Positions 34,879 to 42,350 of a stretch of DNA of 62,015 bases are shown piece after piece; position 1 is the first letter of the stretch, and each line of letters begins with the position of its first letter. The notes beneath the pieces are model-generated. The model worked only from the letters and a program-made list of their open reading frames with translations. It made no database searches and was not told where the DNA came from. The DNA is from an uncultured Clostridia bacterium (GTDB lineage: Bacteria > Bacillota > Clostridia > Christensenellales > UBA3700): NCBI GenBank assembly GCA_944380395.1, contig CALWHM010000007.1, positions 1 to 62,015 of the forward strand, given 5' to 3'. The translations under genes were made by a program, and so were the position numbers.

Positions 34879-35183
34879 ATCTAGAAAAATAAATATCAAA
34901 TGGTTTATTACACATACCGCAGTGCTCTAATTGTTTGCTTTCAAATATACTGTTGTAATTTGTATTGCGTAATACTAAAAGATGTATCAAAGTGCTCGTA
35001 ACGGGTTTGACTCGAGGTTATAATGCCAAGCGTGGGCTCAAATTATATTCTATTGTACATAGGTATATCATAATGGTAATTACTGTAAGATAATTTTTCT
35101 GGGCTTGTCTATTGCAATCTTGGTGTTCTCTTTAGATGTTCATTTTTTATTCTGAATTTACATATGATTACAATTCAAAACGT

Positions 35184-35225
35184 GACTTATAGTCCGTTGC
35201 AAAATGCATCACATAGGGATAAAAT
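35184..35225 (+). promoter_or_regulatory. C-box and promoter of the restriction-modification controller operon
   Basis: GACTTATAGTC (35184-35194) is an exact match to the C-box (GACT-N3-AGTC) bound by restriction-modification controller proteins. It ends 2 bases before TTGCAA (35197-35202), which is followed by 17 bases and TAAAAT (35220-35225). This is the activator position. A second, weaker box is not evident. Confidence 0.8.
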
Positions 35226-35245
35226 TAATATATAAGGTGATATTT

Positions 35246-35449
35246 GTGATTCAGGAAAAAGTAGGAAAAAGAATTAAAGAGTTACGATTGCAACTTGGTA
35301 TTAGTCAAGAGGAACTTGCTGCTCGGGCAAATCTCGATAGAACATACATCACAAGTGTTGAGCGAGGTAGAAGGAATATTTCAATAGGAACGTTGGAGAA
35401 GATAGTTCTGCAATTAGATTGCACAATGCATGATTTTTTTAATTTTTAA
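35246..35449 (+). CDS. Restriction-modification controller (C) protein
   Basis: A 67-residue HTH_3 protein: GKRIKELRLQLGISQEELAA, then RANLDRTYITSVERGRRNIS, the signature of C proteins, ending LDCTMHDFFNF. C proteins bind C-boxes to delay nuclease synthesis until DNA is methylated. The GTG at 35246 was chosen: AAGGTG lies 7 bases upstream, while the earlier in-frame ATG at 35204 is inside the promoter. The restriction gene follows 13 bases later, the usual C-R order. Confidence 0.88.
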   Translation: MIQEKVGKRIKELRLQLGISQEELAARANLDRTYITSVERGRRNISIGTLEKIVLQLDCTMHDFFNF

Positions 35450-35462
35450 TCAGGAGAAAAAT

Positions 35463-36062
35463 ATGACGAAAACAGAGTTGTTTATCAAACTAGCGCAGCC
35501 AAATTCAGAAGGGGTGAGTCGTTGGGTAAATGTGGTGGAATTCGTGGGTGATTATGCGGCCTTGAAATTTGGAAACGGTGCATCATGGGCAAGAAAAGAA
35601 TCAACTCTTGCAAAAAATTACATAATTGAATTTGATAGAAGCATTACGCCGGGAAACGGAATAGATAGAATACGCTTAAATGGGTTTAATGACGGAAAAT
35701 ATTCTCAACATATCAGGGCTGATATTCGAAAGGCAATTAAAGATCGTCGATGTGTTGTATTGGGAACTTCTAATCCCGAAGTTGATCACAAGAATGGAAT
35801 GAAAAACGAAGATCGCGTTATGCAAAATGAAGATCAACGACTAGAGGACTTTCAACCATTAAGTAAAGCGGCAAATGATGCAAAAAGACAGTACTGTAAG
35901 GAGTGTATAAGGACTGGTATACGCTATGATGCGAAAAAATTAGGTTATCCAATGTCTTATTACAAAGGTGGCGCAAAGCATCATTTTGAGTCGGATGCTT
36001 GCGTGGGCTGTTATTGGTATGATCCGTTAGAATTTAAAAAACACCTACAAGAAAAGAAATAG
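35463..36062 (+). CDS. HNH-type type II restriction endonuclease
   Basis: A 199-residue protein. The HNH core is PEVDHKNGMKNEDR (His plus Asn), and EDFQPLSKAANDAKRQYC, then KECIRTGIRYDAKKLGYP, with CKEC and CVGC zinc pairs. This pattern recurs in short HNH restriction enzymes beside methyltransferases. Its context is decisive: C protein 13 bases upstream, two methyltransferases tail-to-tail downstream. AGGAG precedes the ATG. The recognition site cannot be read from sequence. Confidence 0.82.
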   Translation: MTKTELFIKLAQPNSEGVSRWVNVVEFVGDYAALKFGNGASWARKESTLAKNYIIEFDRSITPGNGIDRIRLNGFNDGKYSQHIRADIRKAIKDRRCVVLGTSNPEVDHKNGMKNEDRVMQNEDQRLEDFQPLSKAANDAKRQYCKECIRTGIRYDAKKLGYPMSYYKGGAKHHFESDACVGCYWYDPLEFKKHLQEKK

Positions 36063-36124
36063 AAAATGTGTAAGGAATGTGTATTTTAAAGTAATGTGTG
36101 GCGAAAAATGGTTAACCAATAATT

Positions 36125-36910
36125 TTATTTTTTAAACAGAAAAATATATTCATGCTTAAAAATATATAGCCCGTTTTTTAAGGCTCTTTGACGCCAAAGC
36201 GCTTGTTGGTTTGATTTACCTTTTGTATGTTCGAAATTTTTGACGATAGTTGCTTTTAATGTAAGTCCTTCTTGTTGCATAACTTGCATGCAATAAAAAC
36301 CAAGTGGAATTAACTGACCATTAGTATATTTATCACCAATAACAACAGCGCAATATCTACCGTTTTCAAGTACCGCAGAAGTATTCTTTACTACTTTGCG
36401 AAAATTTTCTAAAAAATCATTTAATGTTTTGGAATTAGATAAATCATTTTCATCGTCACTGAATTTGATTATATCCCAGTATGGAGGGTGATAAATAATA
36501 AATTGAACATTATTTATTTTATATGTATTAGTAATTCTCCGAATATCAAATGTTCGGCTATCATCAACAAAGGTGTCGGCAATTAGGTTGCTTTTTTGTT
36601 CAGAATGTACTCGTTGAATTGCTTCATTTGCAACAAATGGTTGTAGTTCAATTCCAATGGAGTTCCGACCCATTCTCTGTGCTTCAATAAGTGTTGTTCC
36701 GCTTCCCGAAAAAGGATCTAATACAAACTCTCCTGCTCTTGTATAACGAGCGAGTAGTTGATGAGGTATTTGCGGGACAAAATTACCATGATAATTTGCA
36801 TTATGCGCACCGGAATTATCTCTTTGCGGGATAAGCCATAAGCTGTCTGTCCATATATCATTCAGCTCTTTCCATTTAGTTATATCAAGATCATTTATTT
36901 TGCGCATCAT
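36125..36910 (-). CDS. DNA methyltransferase, beta-type (amino-methylating)
   Basis: A 261-residue amino-methyltransferase with the catalytic motif first-group order: IIYHPPYWDIIKFSDD (motif IV, HPPYW form) lies after the SAM motif FVLDPFSGSGTTLIEAQRMG. It methylates N6-adenine or N4-cytosine. ATG at 36910 overlaps the stop of the upstream methyltransferase (ATGA), with AAAGGG before it; a TTG 7 codons earlier is less likely. It is convergent with the nuclease gene, 62 bases between stops. Confidence 0.85.
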   Translation of the reverse strand: MMRKINDLDITKWKELNDIWTDSLWLIPQRDNSGAHNANYHGNFVPQIPHQLLARYTRAGEFVLDPFSGSGTTLIEAQRMGRNSIGIELQPFVANEAIQRVHSEQKSNLIADTFVDDSRTFDIRRITNTYKINNVQFIIYHPPYWDIIKFSDDENDLSNSKTLNDFLENFRKVVKNTSAVLENGRYCAVVIGDKYTNGQLIPLGFYCMQVMQQEGLTLKATIVKNFEHTKGKSNQQALWRQRALKNGLYIFKHEYIFLFKK

Positions 36911-37947
36911 ATGGTGCCCTTTACCAAGCAATGTAAGTACTCTATAGTAGAAGTCGATTTACAGTCTCTGGCATTATCAGCTTTAAATCGACGGTATTGC
37001 TGCATATACACGTTGTATTTGCCATATTTTTTCATTATTTTTTCTATAGTATCAAAAGACATTAGTCCTTCATTATTATAACTTAGAAAAATATATTTAA
37101 AATTAGCATTCTTTATGAGATCATCAAATGCTTTGACTACTTTACCCTTAATACAAAAAACGCTTTTTTGATTTGCATAATCACGTAAGCCTGTTTTTCC
37201 TTTAATAATAGGGTTATCATATCTTGCTATGGTTTCCAATAAGTGATAATTTGAACAATATTGTCGTGTATTGTATGGCGGATCAAGATATAATATATCG
37301 CCAGAAATGTGCTTAATTAATTCACACACATCTTCATTATATACTTTGCAAGAAACGGACCCCTGCATTATAGGAAGTGCAACTAATTCCATTTCTTTTA
37401 AGGCTGATTTTTTCAGGTTTTTCAAATAGGCGCCATATACGGAGGCAGTGTTCGCATATTTATCTATGCTATTTAATAGCGATCCGAGTAAAAAAAAGTA
37501 TTCGTGTTTGGTTATACTTCCTGCACTAAGCCAATTTTCGATTGCAATTCTAATCGCGTCACATTTTTTAGCATTGGAATCCGAAAAGTACATTCTACGA
37601 AAATCCTGTCCTTCGGTGCCGCCATATGAATAATTGCTATATATAAACCCTTCAACGCCATTCAATTGATTAAGCTGACGAATTAGTTGTAAACAACGGT
37701 CTTTATCGAGATTCCCGTTGTTTTCAATCATATGCTTTGTTATAACATAGCTGTAATATTGTATATCATTTGCAATAATAGAATACCCCTGTTTTTTGAA
37801 GGAACCACTGACTACGCCTGTACCGGCAAATAGATCAGCAAAAATCATTTGCGATGGTACCCGTGTTTCGTTATATAATTTAAGTGTCTTATCGATTGAG
37901 GTCTCTAAAAAATCGATTAGAGAATATTTAGATCCGATATAATTCAT
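36907..37947 (-). CDS. DNA adenine N6-methyltransferase, D12 class (alpha type)
   Basis: A 346-residue methyltransferase: MNYIGSKYSLIDFLE (motif X), FADLFAGTGVVSGSFKKQG (motif I) and DILYLDPPYNTRQYCSNYH (motif IV, DPPY). This is the D12/Dam-like class that methylates adenine N6. Two different methyltransferases with one nuclease usually mean an asymmetric recognition site, one enzyme per strand. AGAGAAGGTAG precedes the start. An inverted repeat TGACAAA-N3-TTTGTCA (37997-38013) lies upstream and may be regulatory. Confidence 0.88.
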   Translation of the reverse strand: MNYIGSKYSLIDFLETSIDKTLKLYNETRVPSQMIFADLFAGTGVVSGSFKKQGYSIIANDIQYYSYVITKHMIENNGNLDKDRCLQLIRQLNQLNGVEGFIYSNYSYGGTEGQDFRRMYFSDSNAKKCDAIRIAIENWLSAGSITKHEYFFLLGSLLNSIDKYANTASVYGAYLKNLKKSALKEMELVALPIMQGSVSCKVYNEDVCELIKHISGDILYLDPPYNTRQYCSNYHLLETIARYDNPIIKGKTGLRDYANQKSVFCIKGKVVKAFDDLIKNANFKYIFLSYNNEGLMSFDTIEKIMKKYGKYNVYMQQYRRFKADNARDCKSTSTIEYLHCLVKGTI

Positions 37948-38244
37948 TTTATCTACCTTCTCTTGCTATGTTTTTAAAAGTAACAGCGGAGTGTTTTGAC
38001 AAATTTTTTGTCATGCCACAGGTTTTAGTTGCTACTATTATAAACATAGATATAGTACATTAAATAGTATAACACTTTTTATATGTTGTATCAAGTTAAA
38101 TGAGTAGGTCTACTTTATATAATGAAAACTTCCTGAATATTTATTGGGAATAGATGTATAGATAAAATATTAAACGAGATTGAAAAAATATAATAGAAGT
38201 GATACAATATAACTGAAATAAAAGTGATTGAGGCAGGTTAATAT

Positions 38245-39093
38245 ATGGATAAAGATATTAAAAGAGTAGAATCAATAATAAATAGAACGTATAGAATCTC
38301 TCAATTTAATAACTTCGTAAAGTCTTTTGAAGAAGATATTTGTGCAGATAAAAAGAATAATGATTTTGATAAGTGGTTGCGGGAATATATCCAAATTATG
38401 AAAAACAAATGTTCACAAATTGAAGCGGAAACAATATATAGATGCCGTATTTTAGAAGAAGAAGATTTAATTTCGGAACGGAATGGGATTAATATTGAAA
38501 ATTTATCCGGTTATGATTGCCTGAATTCAAAGGAACCTCCTAGCGCAGCAGCTGCTAACGGAAGGTGTAATAGTAAGGGGAATTCATATTTTTATGCAGC
38601 TGAAGATGAATATACAGCACTGGTTGAGATTAGACCAGTGGTAATGCAATTTGTGTCGTTAGCGGAATTTGAAATCTACTCCCTATTGCTGGCAGATTTA
38701 ACACTCTGTTATTTGCAAGATGATAGGTCGAAATATTATGCAAAAAAGCTTTTTGATATTTTTTCGTTTATCAAAGTAAAAGAAGAGAGCTACAGAATAT
38801 CTCAATATGTTGCATCGCTATTTAGAGAAAACGGGTTTGACGGTATAAGATATCCCAGTTCACTAACTGCAGGAAACAATATCGTTATTTTTAATTATTT
38901 ACACAAAAATATGAGGTTTGTAAAAAGTAGGTTGGTACGATTGTTTCAGGTAGAATTTGAGTTTGCTGATATATCAAAAAATAAATTAATAGAAAAAAAC
39001 TTGAAAACAGGCTATACTGAGCAGTCCTGTTCTGAAACTATACAATTGTTAAATAAAATGAAAAAAATAAGTGTTGAAAACAAGAGGAGTTAA
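38245..39093 (+). CDS. RES-domain protein (NAD-phosphorylase toxin fold)
   Basis: A 282-residue protein. From residue ~65 it matches the RES domain: IYRCRILEEEDL (Arg), NSYFYAAEDEYTALVEIRP (Glu region) and GFDGIRYPSSLTAGNNIVIFN (Ser). RES toxins degrade NAD. It differs from the small MbcT/ParT toxins in having ~60 extra N-terminal residues and a ~45-residue C-terminal extension, and no Xre-type antitoxin gene lies upstream. The gene is very AT-rich, like the adjoining restriction-modification genes. Confidence 0.78.
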   Translation: MDKDIKRVESIINRTYRISQFNNFVKSFEEDICADKKNNDFDKWLREYIQIMKNKCSQIEAETIYRCRILEEEDLISERNGINIENLSGYDCLNSKEPPSAAAANGRCNSKGNSYFYAAEDEYTALVEIRPVVMQFVSLAEFEIYSLLLADLTLCYLQDDRSKYYAKKLFDIFSFIKVKEESYRISQYVASLFRENGFDGIRYPSSLTAGNNIVIFNYLHKNMRFVKSRLVRLFQVEFEFADISKNKLIEKNLKTGYTEQSCSETIQLLNKMKKISVENKRS

Positions 39094-39436
39094 AAGGGTC
39101 TGGATGTTCAAAGTATTTAGATGAAGGATTGCATCAAAGTAAATCAGTCCAAGAAATGAGGCGGCAATTTTGTTTAGTGGAACTGTAGCAAATTACGGCG
39201 TTTAGAGAAGAACTCGGGCAAATCTGTTGCAACTTAGTAGCAAGGAGTTTACGCTCATCACAGCTATTTTTGCTGGAAGAACAAGGGGTTATTTTTAAGT
39301 GAAGATGAAATCGTTGCAAGGCCTAGTCGGCTTGGCGTGTGGCCAAAGATTTAAGACTTATCTATTAAATGATATACAAGTACGAAAAGCCATAAGTTTG
39401 GCAGGATTATAAAATTTTATTAACTTTGTAAGTAAT
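39094..39436. other. Non-coding stretch, no recognised feature
   Basis: The 343 bases between the RES gene and the kinase-like gene hold no gene, terminator or repeat that I could recognise. The composition changes here from AT-rich to the GC-richer background near 39430, which probably marks the right edge of the island. Confidence 0.5.
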
Positions 39437-40330
39437 TTAACTGAAATATTTATCCAAAGCGAGGACCAGATTCGCCATAAATCTGTTCAGAAGCGCGTCC
39501 TGCGCTCTGCCTATATCGGCGTACCATTCAGCCTCGGCAAAAGCGGCGTAGCAGGCGGATTTGAGGGGGTAGTTGGGTGAAAGGGGGCGGAGTGCGGCGT
39601 AATTCTCAATCAGGGCGTAGCGCGCGCCGCCGTTTTCGCTGAGTTGGAAAAGCTCGTATTCGGGATCTCCCCACATAGTGTTTATCGGGTCTATCATACA
39701 AAGATAGGCGCCGCTGTTTATCATAATGTTTTCCGCGTTCAGATCGCCGTGAATGAGCGCGGGGTATTGCGGTTCGTCAAAGATATTGTCAAAGCGGAGA
39801 AAGACGTTTTCCAAAAGAAGGGGCACGTCTTTGGAAAAAAGTCCCGCGCGGGCGGCGTTTTCTATTTTTAAGTATTGGCGAGAGGCGATGTTTTTATAGC
39901 ATTCGCGCCAGGAAGAATATCTGCCGCCTTCCAAGTCGCCCTTGTCGGATATTACGCCGTAGCCCGTTCCGCGGCAGGAATGCAGCTTGACTATATCCGC
40001 CGCCGCCTGCTTGCCTATGCGCGCAAAGTTGCAGCCCGAAGGCGGTTTGGAGGCGTTCACCCCGCATATGTATTCCATAATAAGGCAGTTATCGCCGTAA
40101 GAAGAGTAGATTTGCGGCAGTTTGACGCCCGCCTTTTCAAGAGCGGAGTACCACAGTTTTTCCTTTGCCATATCCCCGTTGCCGCGGAACACCTTGACGG
40201 CGGCGCGGAAGGGCGGAGCGGAAAAATTGGCGCAATAAACGCTCCCGTAAGCGCCCTCTCCCACGCGGAACAGGGAGTTTACGGAAGTTGAAAACACGCT
40301 TGATATTGCTTGCTTTGCCTGCTCTTCCAT
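39437..40330 (-). CDS. Aminoglycoside phosphotransferase / fructosamine kinase-like protein
   Basis: A 297-residue kinase-fold protein: GEGAYGSVYCANF (glycine loop), AAVKVF (Lys), catalytic HGDLNAENIM and the metal Asp in CMIDPINTMWGDPEYEL. The HGDLxxxN and IDP pairing is typical of APH and fructosamine-3-kinase relatives. The substrate is unknown: it could repair glycated amines or phosphorylate a small metabolite. There is no sign that it confers antibiotic resistance. Only weak ribosome site upstream. Confidence 0.75.
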   Translation of the reverse strand: MEEQAKQAISSVFSTSVNSLFRVGEGAYGSVYCANFSAPPFRAAVKVFRGNGDMAKEKLWYSALEKAGVKLPQIYSSYGDNCLIMEYICGVNASKPPSGCNFARIGKQAAADIVKLHSCRGTGYGVISDKGDLEGGRYSSWRECYKNIASRQYLKIENAARAGLFSKDVPLLLENVFLRFDNIFDEPQYPALIHGDLNAENIMINSGAYLCMIDPINTMWGDPEYELFQLSENGGARYALIENYAALRPLSPNYPLKSACYAAFAEAEWYADIGRAQDALLNRFMANLVLALDKYFS

Positions 40331-40380
40331 AACTTTATCATAGCACAGACGGGCGGAAAATTCAATAAAAGGCGGGGAAT

Positions 40381-41226
40381 TTAACTGCTTTTTGATAAAA
40401 ATCCGCCTTTATCGCCGTCTTCTTCGTTGTTTTCGCGCTTTTTACTTGCCGCCTTTTCTTGGCTTTCGGGTTCAAAGCCGCCCACTTCCGCTTCTTGGCT
40501 TTCGGGATAGGAGCCGTCTTCTTTCGCGGGCGCGGTCTTATCAAGATTTTCTTGCGCTTCGGATTGGCTTTCGGGAGCGGAGCCGTCTTTTTCTGCGGGT
40601 GCGGTATTGGATAAGTGCTGCTCCGAATCGGCGCTCTTGAGAGGAGCGTGCACAAGTACGGAGCCTACGTTAAAGCGCGCCGCTATCTTGTCCAGCCTGA
40701 GCACATAGGTGAGCAGTACCGCCAAAACGCAGCCCACAACGCCTTGCAATATGTCTATGGGCAGTTGAAGTACGGCGCCCGAAAGGCGGGTGGCGGGGGA
40801 GTCGCCTTCTCCCCAGAAAAGCACGTTCGTGCCGAAGTATCCCACCGCCATGACCACGGCGGCAAATACCATAGAGATAATGCCCAGGGCAACTTGCAGG
40901 GGAATATGTCTGCGCGCCAATTTGGGAACGGCGTACTTGATGAGCGCGCCGCATATCGCGCCCTCAACCGCTTTTATCACCAAAGTAAAGGCGAACGTGG
41001 CGGGGAACACGATAAGGTCGGCAAACATTGCGCCCAGACCGCCCGCTATCGCCGCCGTTGCGGGACCGAACAGCGCCGCGGCGGTGAGGACCATGGCGTC
41101 GCCCAGATTCACATAGGCAGAGCCGATGTTTATGCCGATAAACGTAAACGCCATGACCAATCCCGTCATAACGCCCGTTACGGCGACGTGCAGAACCGCA
41201 CGCCTGGAACTTGTTACTTGTTTCAT
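40381..41226 (-). CDS. ribU: Riboflavin ECF transporter S-component with charged C-terminal tail
   Basis: A 281-residue protein. Residues ~10-185 hold six hydrophobic segments of an ECF S-component (VTGVMTGLVMAFTFIGINIG, VNLGDAMVLTAAALFGP, IAGGLGAMFADLIVFPATF). The FMN riboswitch just upstream identifies the ligand as riboflavin. Residues ~200-281 form a hydrophilic tail with three PESQ repeats and a Lys/Glu-rich end; RibU is normally about 190-210 residues, so this tail is extra. The start at 41226 (GGAGG upstream) was chosen because the longer frame reads into the riboswitch terminator. It should dock on EcfA1A2T encoded at 1092-3723. Confidence 0.88.
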   Translation of the reverse strand: MKQVTSSRRAVLHVAVTGVMTGLVMAFTFIGINIGSAYVNLGDAMVLTAAALFGPATAAIAGGLGAMFADLIVFPATFAFTLVIKAVEGAICGALIKYAVPKLARRHIPLQVALGIISMVFAAVVMAVGYFGTNVLFWGEGDSPATRLSGAVLQLPIDILQGVVGCVLAVLLTYVLRLDKIAARFNVGSVLVHAPLKSADSEQHLSNTAPAEKDGSAPESQSEAQENLDKTAPAKEDGSYPESQEAEVGGFEPESQEKAASKKRENNEEDGDKGGFLSKSS

Positions 41227-41264
41227 AGGCAATACCTCCGAAAAGCAGTATACAAAATATCCTA

Positions 41265-41301
41265 TGAAAAAAGGCGCGTCCCTTGCGGAAAGACGCGCCT
41301 T
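41265..41301 (-). terminator. Expression-platform terminator of the FMN riboswitch
   Basis: Minus strand AAGGCGCGTC / GACGCGCCTT stem followed by a run of T, between the aptamer and ribU. FMN binding should favour it. Confidence 0.85.
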
Positions 41302-41316
41302 GAAAAGCAAAGCTGT

Positions 41317-41437
41317 TTCTTTCCCGATCTGACTTTACAGGCGGTTGCGGATTCTCACCGCATCAACTGACGGGGCTGTAGGACTTGTCCGCTTGCGCGG
41401 CATCACCTCCGGTCGGCTCAAAAGCCTGCCCAAAGAA
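41317..41437 (-). ncRNA. FMN riboswitch (RFN element)
   Basis: Minus strand shows the conserved RFN pieces: GGGCAGG, GAGCCGACCGGAGGTGATGC near the 5' side, a variable P3-like stem (CCGCGCAAGCGG), AGCCCCGTCAG, then GATGCGGTGAGAATCCGC and AACCGCCTGTAAAGTCAGAT, closed by UUCUUU/AAAGAA as P1. Followed by a terminator and ribU, so riboflavin uptake is shut off when FMN is plentiful. Confidence 0.92.
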
Positions 41438-41619
41438 TATTTTGTTGACTTAACTATATCACCGTAAAAAGCGGCTGTCAAGCGATTTTTTCAAAAAAAT
41501 GAGTTTCAAAATGTAAGCAAGTAAATTCGCGGACGGTGAAAATATATAACCGTTTATTATATATTTTCTTCAATTATGCGGGAAAAATATGGATATTTCG
41601 GGAATAAAGGCGCTTTGTG

Positions 41620-41648
41620 TTGCAAAAAGTTCATAAAATGCATATAAT
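41620..41648 (+). promoter_or_regulatory. Promoter of the GlmU-CTD/glmM operon
   Basis: TTGCAA (41620-41625), 17 bases, TATAAT (41643-41648), leaving a leader of about 80 bases. Confidence 0.65.
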
Positions 41649-41734
41649 TTGCACAAGGGCAATTGGCAAGGATATTTTCCCGGGCGGAACGTTTTTTTCG
41701 TTTGGGAATATATTGTTTACGTGAAGGAGGAGTT

Positions 41735-42340
41735 ATGAACGACAATATTTATATCGACAAGGACGCCGTGGTGGAAGAAGGGGCGGTCATCTTTCCCAAC
41801 AACTATATAGGCGCGGGCAGCGTTATCAAAAGCGGAGCCGTGCTGCGCCCCAACAACATTATAGAAAACAGCGTGGTGGAAGAAGGAGCGGTGGTCACCG
41901 CCAGCGTGCTGGAAGGCGCAACCGTGGGCAAGCGGGCGCAGGTGGGTCCTTTTTGCTATATGCGTGCGGGCGCCAAGGTGGGTGAAGGCTGCAAGGCGGG
42001 CGATTTTGTGGAGATAAAGAACGCGTCTTTGGGCGACGGAACAAAGGCTTCGCATTTGGCGTATGTGGGCGACTGCGACGTGGGCGCGGGCTGCAACGTG
42101 GGGTGCGGAGTTATTTTCGTCAATTATGACGGCAAGCAAAAGCACCGCTCCAAGGTGGGCGACAGGGCGTTTATAGGCAGTAACAGCAATATAATCGCGC
42201 CCGTTAGCATAGGCGACGACGCATACATAGCCGCGGGCACCACCATAACGGAGGACGTGCCGCCTGCGGCGCTGGTCATAGGGCGTTCGCGCCAGACCGT
42301 GAAGGAAGGCAAGGCTCACGGCAAATTCAAGCTTATCTGA
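41735..42340 (+). CDS. Stand-alone GlmU acetyltransferase domain (left-handed beta-helix)
   Basis: A 201-residue hexapeptide-repeat protein equal to the C-terminal half of GlmU. The diagnostic segment VGPFCYMRAGAKVGEGCKAG, DFVEIKNASLGDGTKASHLAYVGD, GCGVIFVNYDGKQKHRSKVGD, FIGSNSNIIAPV and AAGTTITEDVP is present, including the catalytic His (SHLAYVGD) and the NYDGK substrate loop. The N-terminal uridylyltransferase half is absent. It should acetylate glucosamine-1-phosphate with acetyl-CoA; another enzyme must add UMP. AAGGAGGAG precedes the ATG. glmM follows 10 bases downstream, which supports the assignment. Confidence 0.85.
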   Translation: MNDNIYIDKDAVVEEGAVIFPNNYIGAGSVIKSGAVLRPNNIIENSVVEEGAVVTASVLEGATVGKRAQVGPFCYMRAGAKVGEGCKAGDFVEIKNASLGDGTKASHLAYVGDCDVGAGCNVGCGVIFVNYDGKQKHRSKVGDRAFIGSNSNIIAPVSIGDDAYIAAGTTITEDVPPAALVIGRSRQTVKEGKAHGKFKLI

Positions 42341-42350
42341 CGGTGAAGAT

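Noticed and set aside
34980-35040. tRNA-like fragment or promoter in the island leader
   Set aside because: A TTGACT and a TATAAT occur here but only 6 bases apart, and no cloverleaf can be drawn.
39134-39319. 61-codon open frame on the minus strand
   Set aside because: No ribosome site, promoter or recognisable domain; the surrounding sequence looks non-coding.
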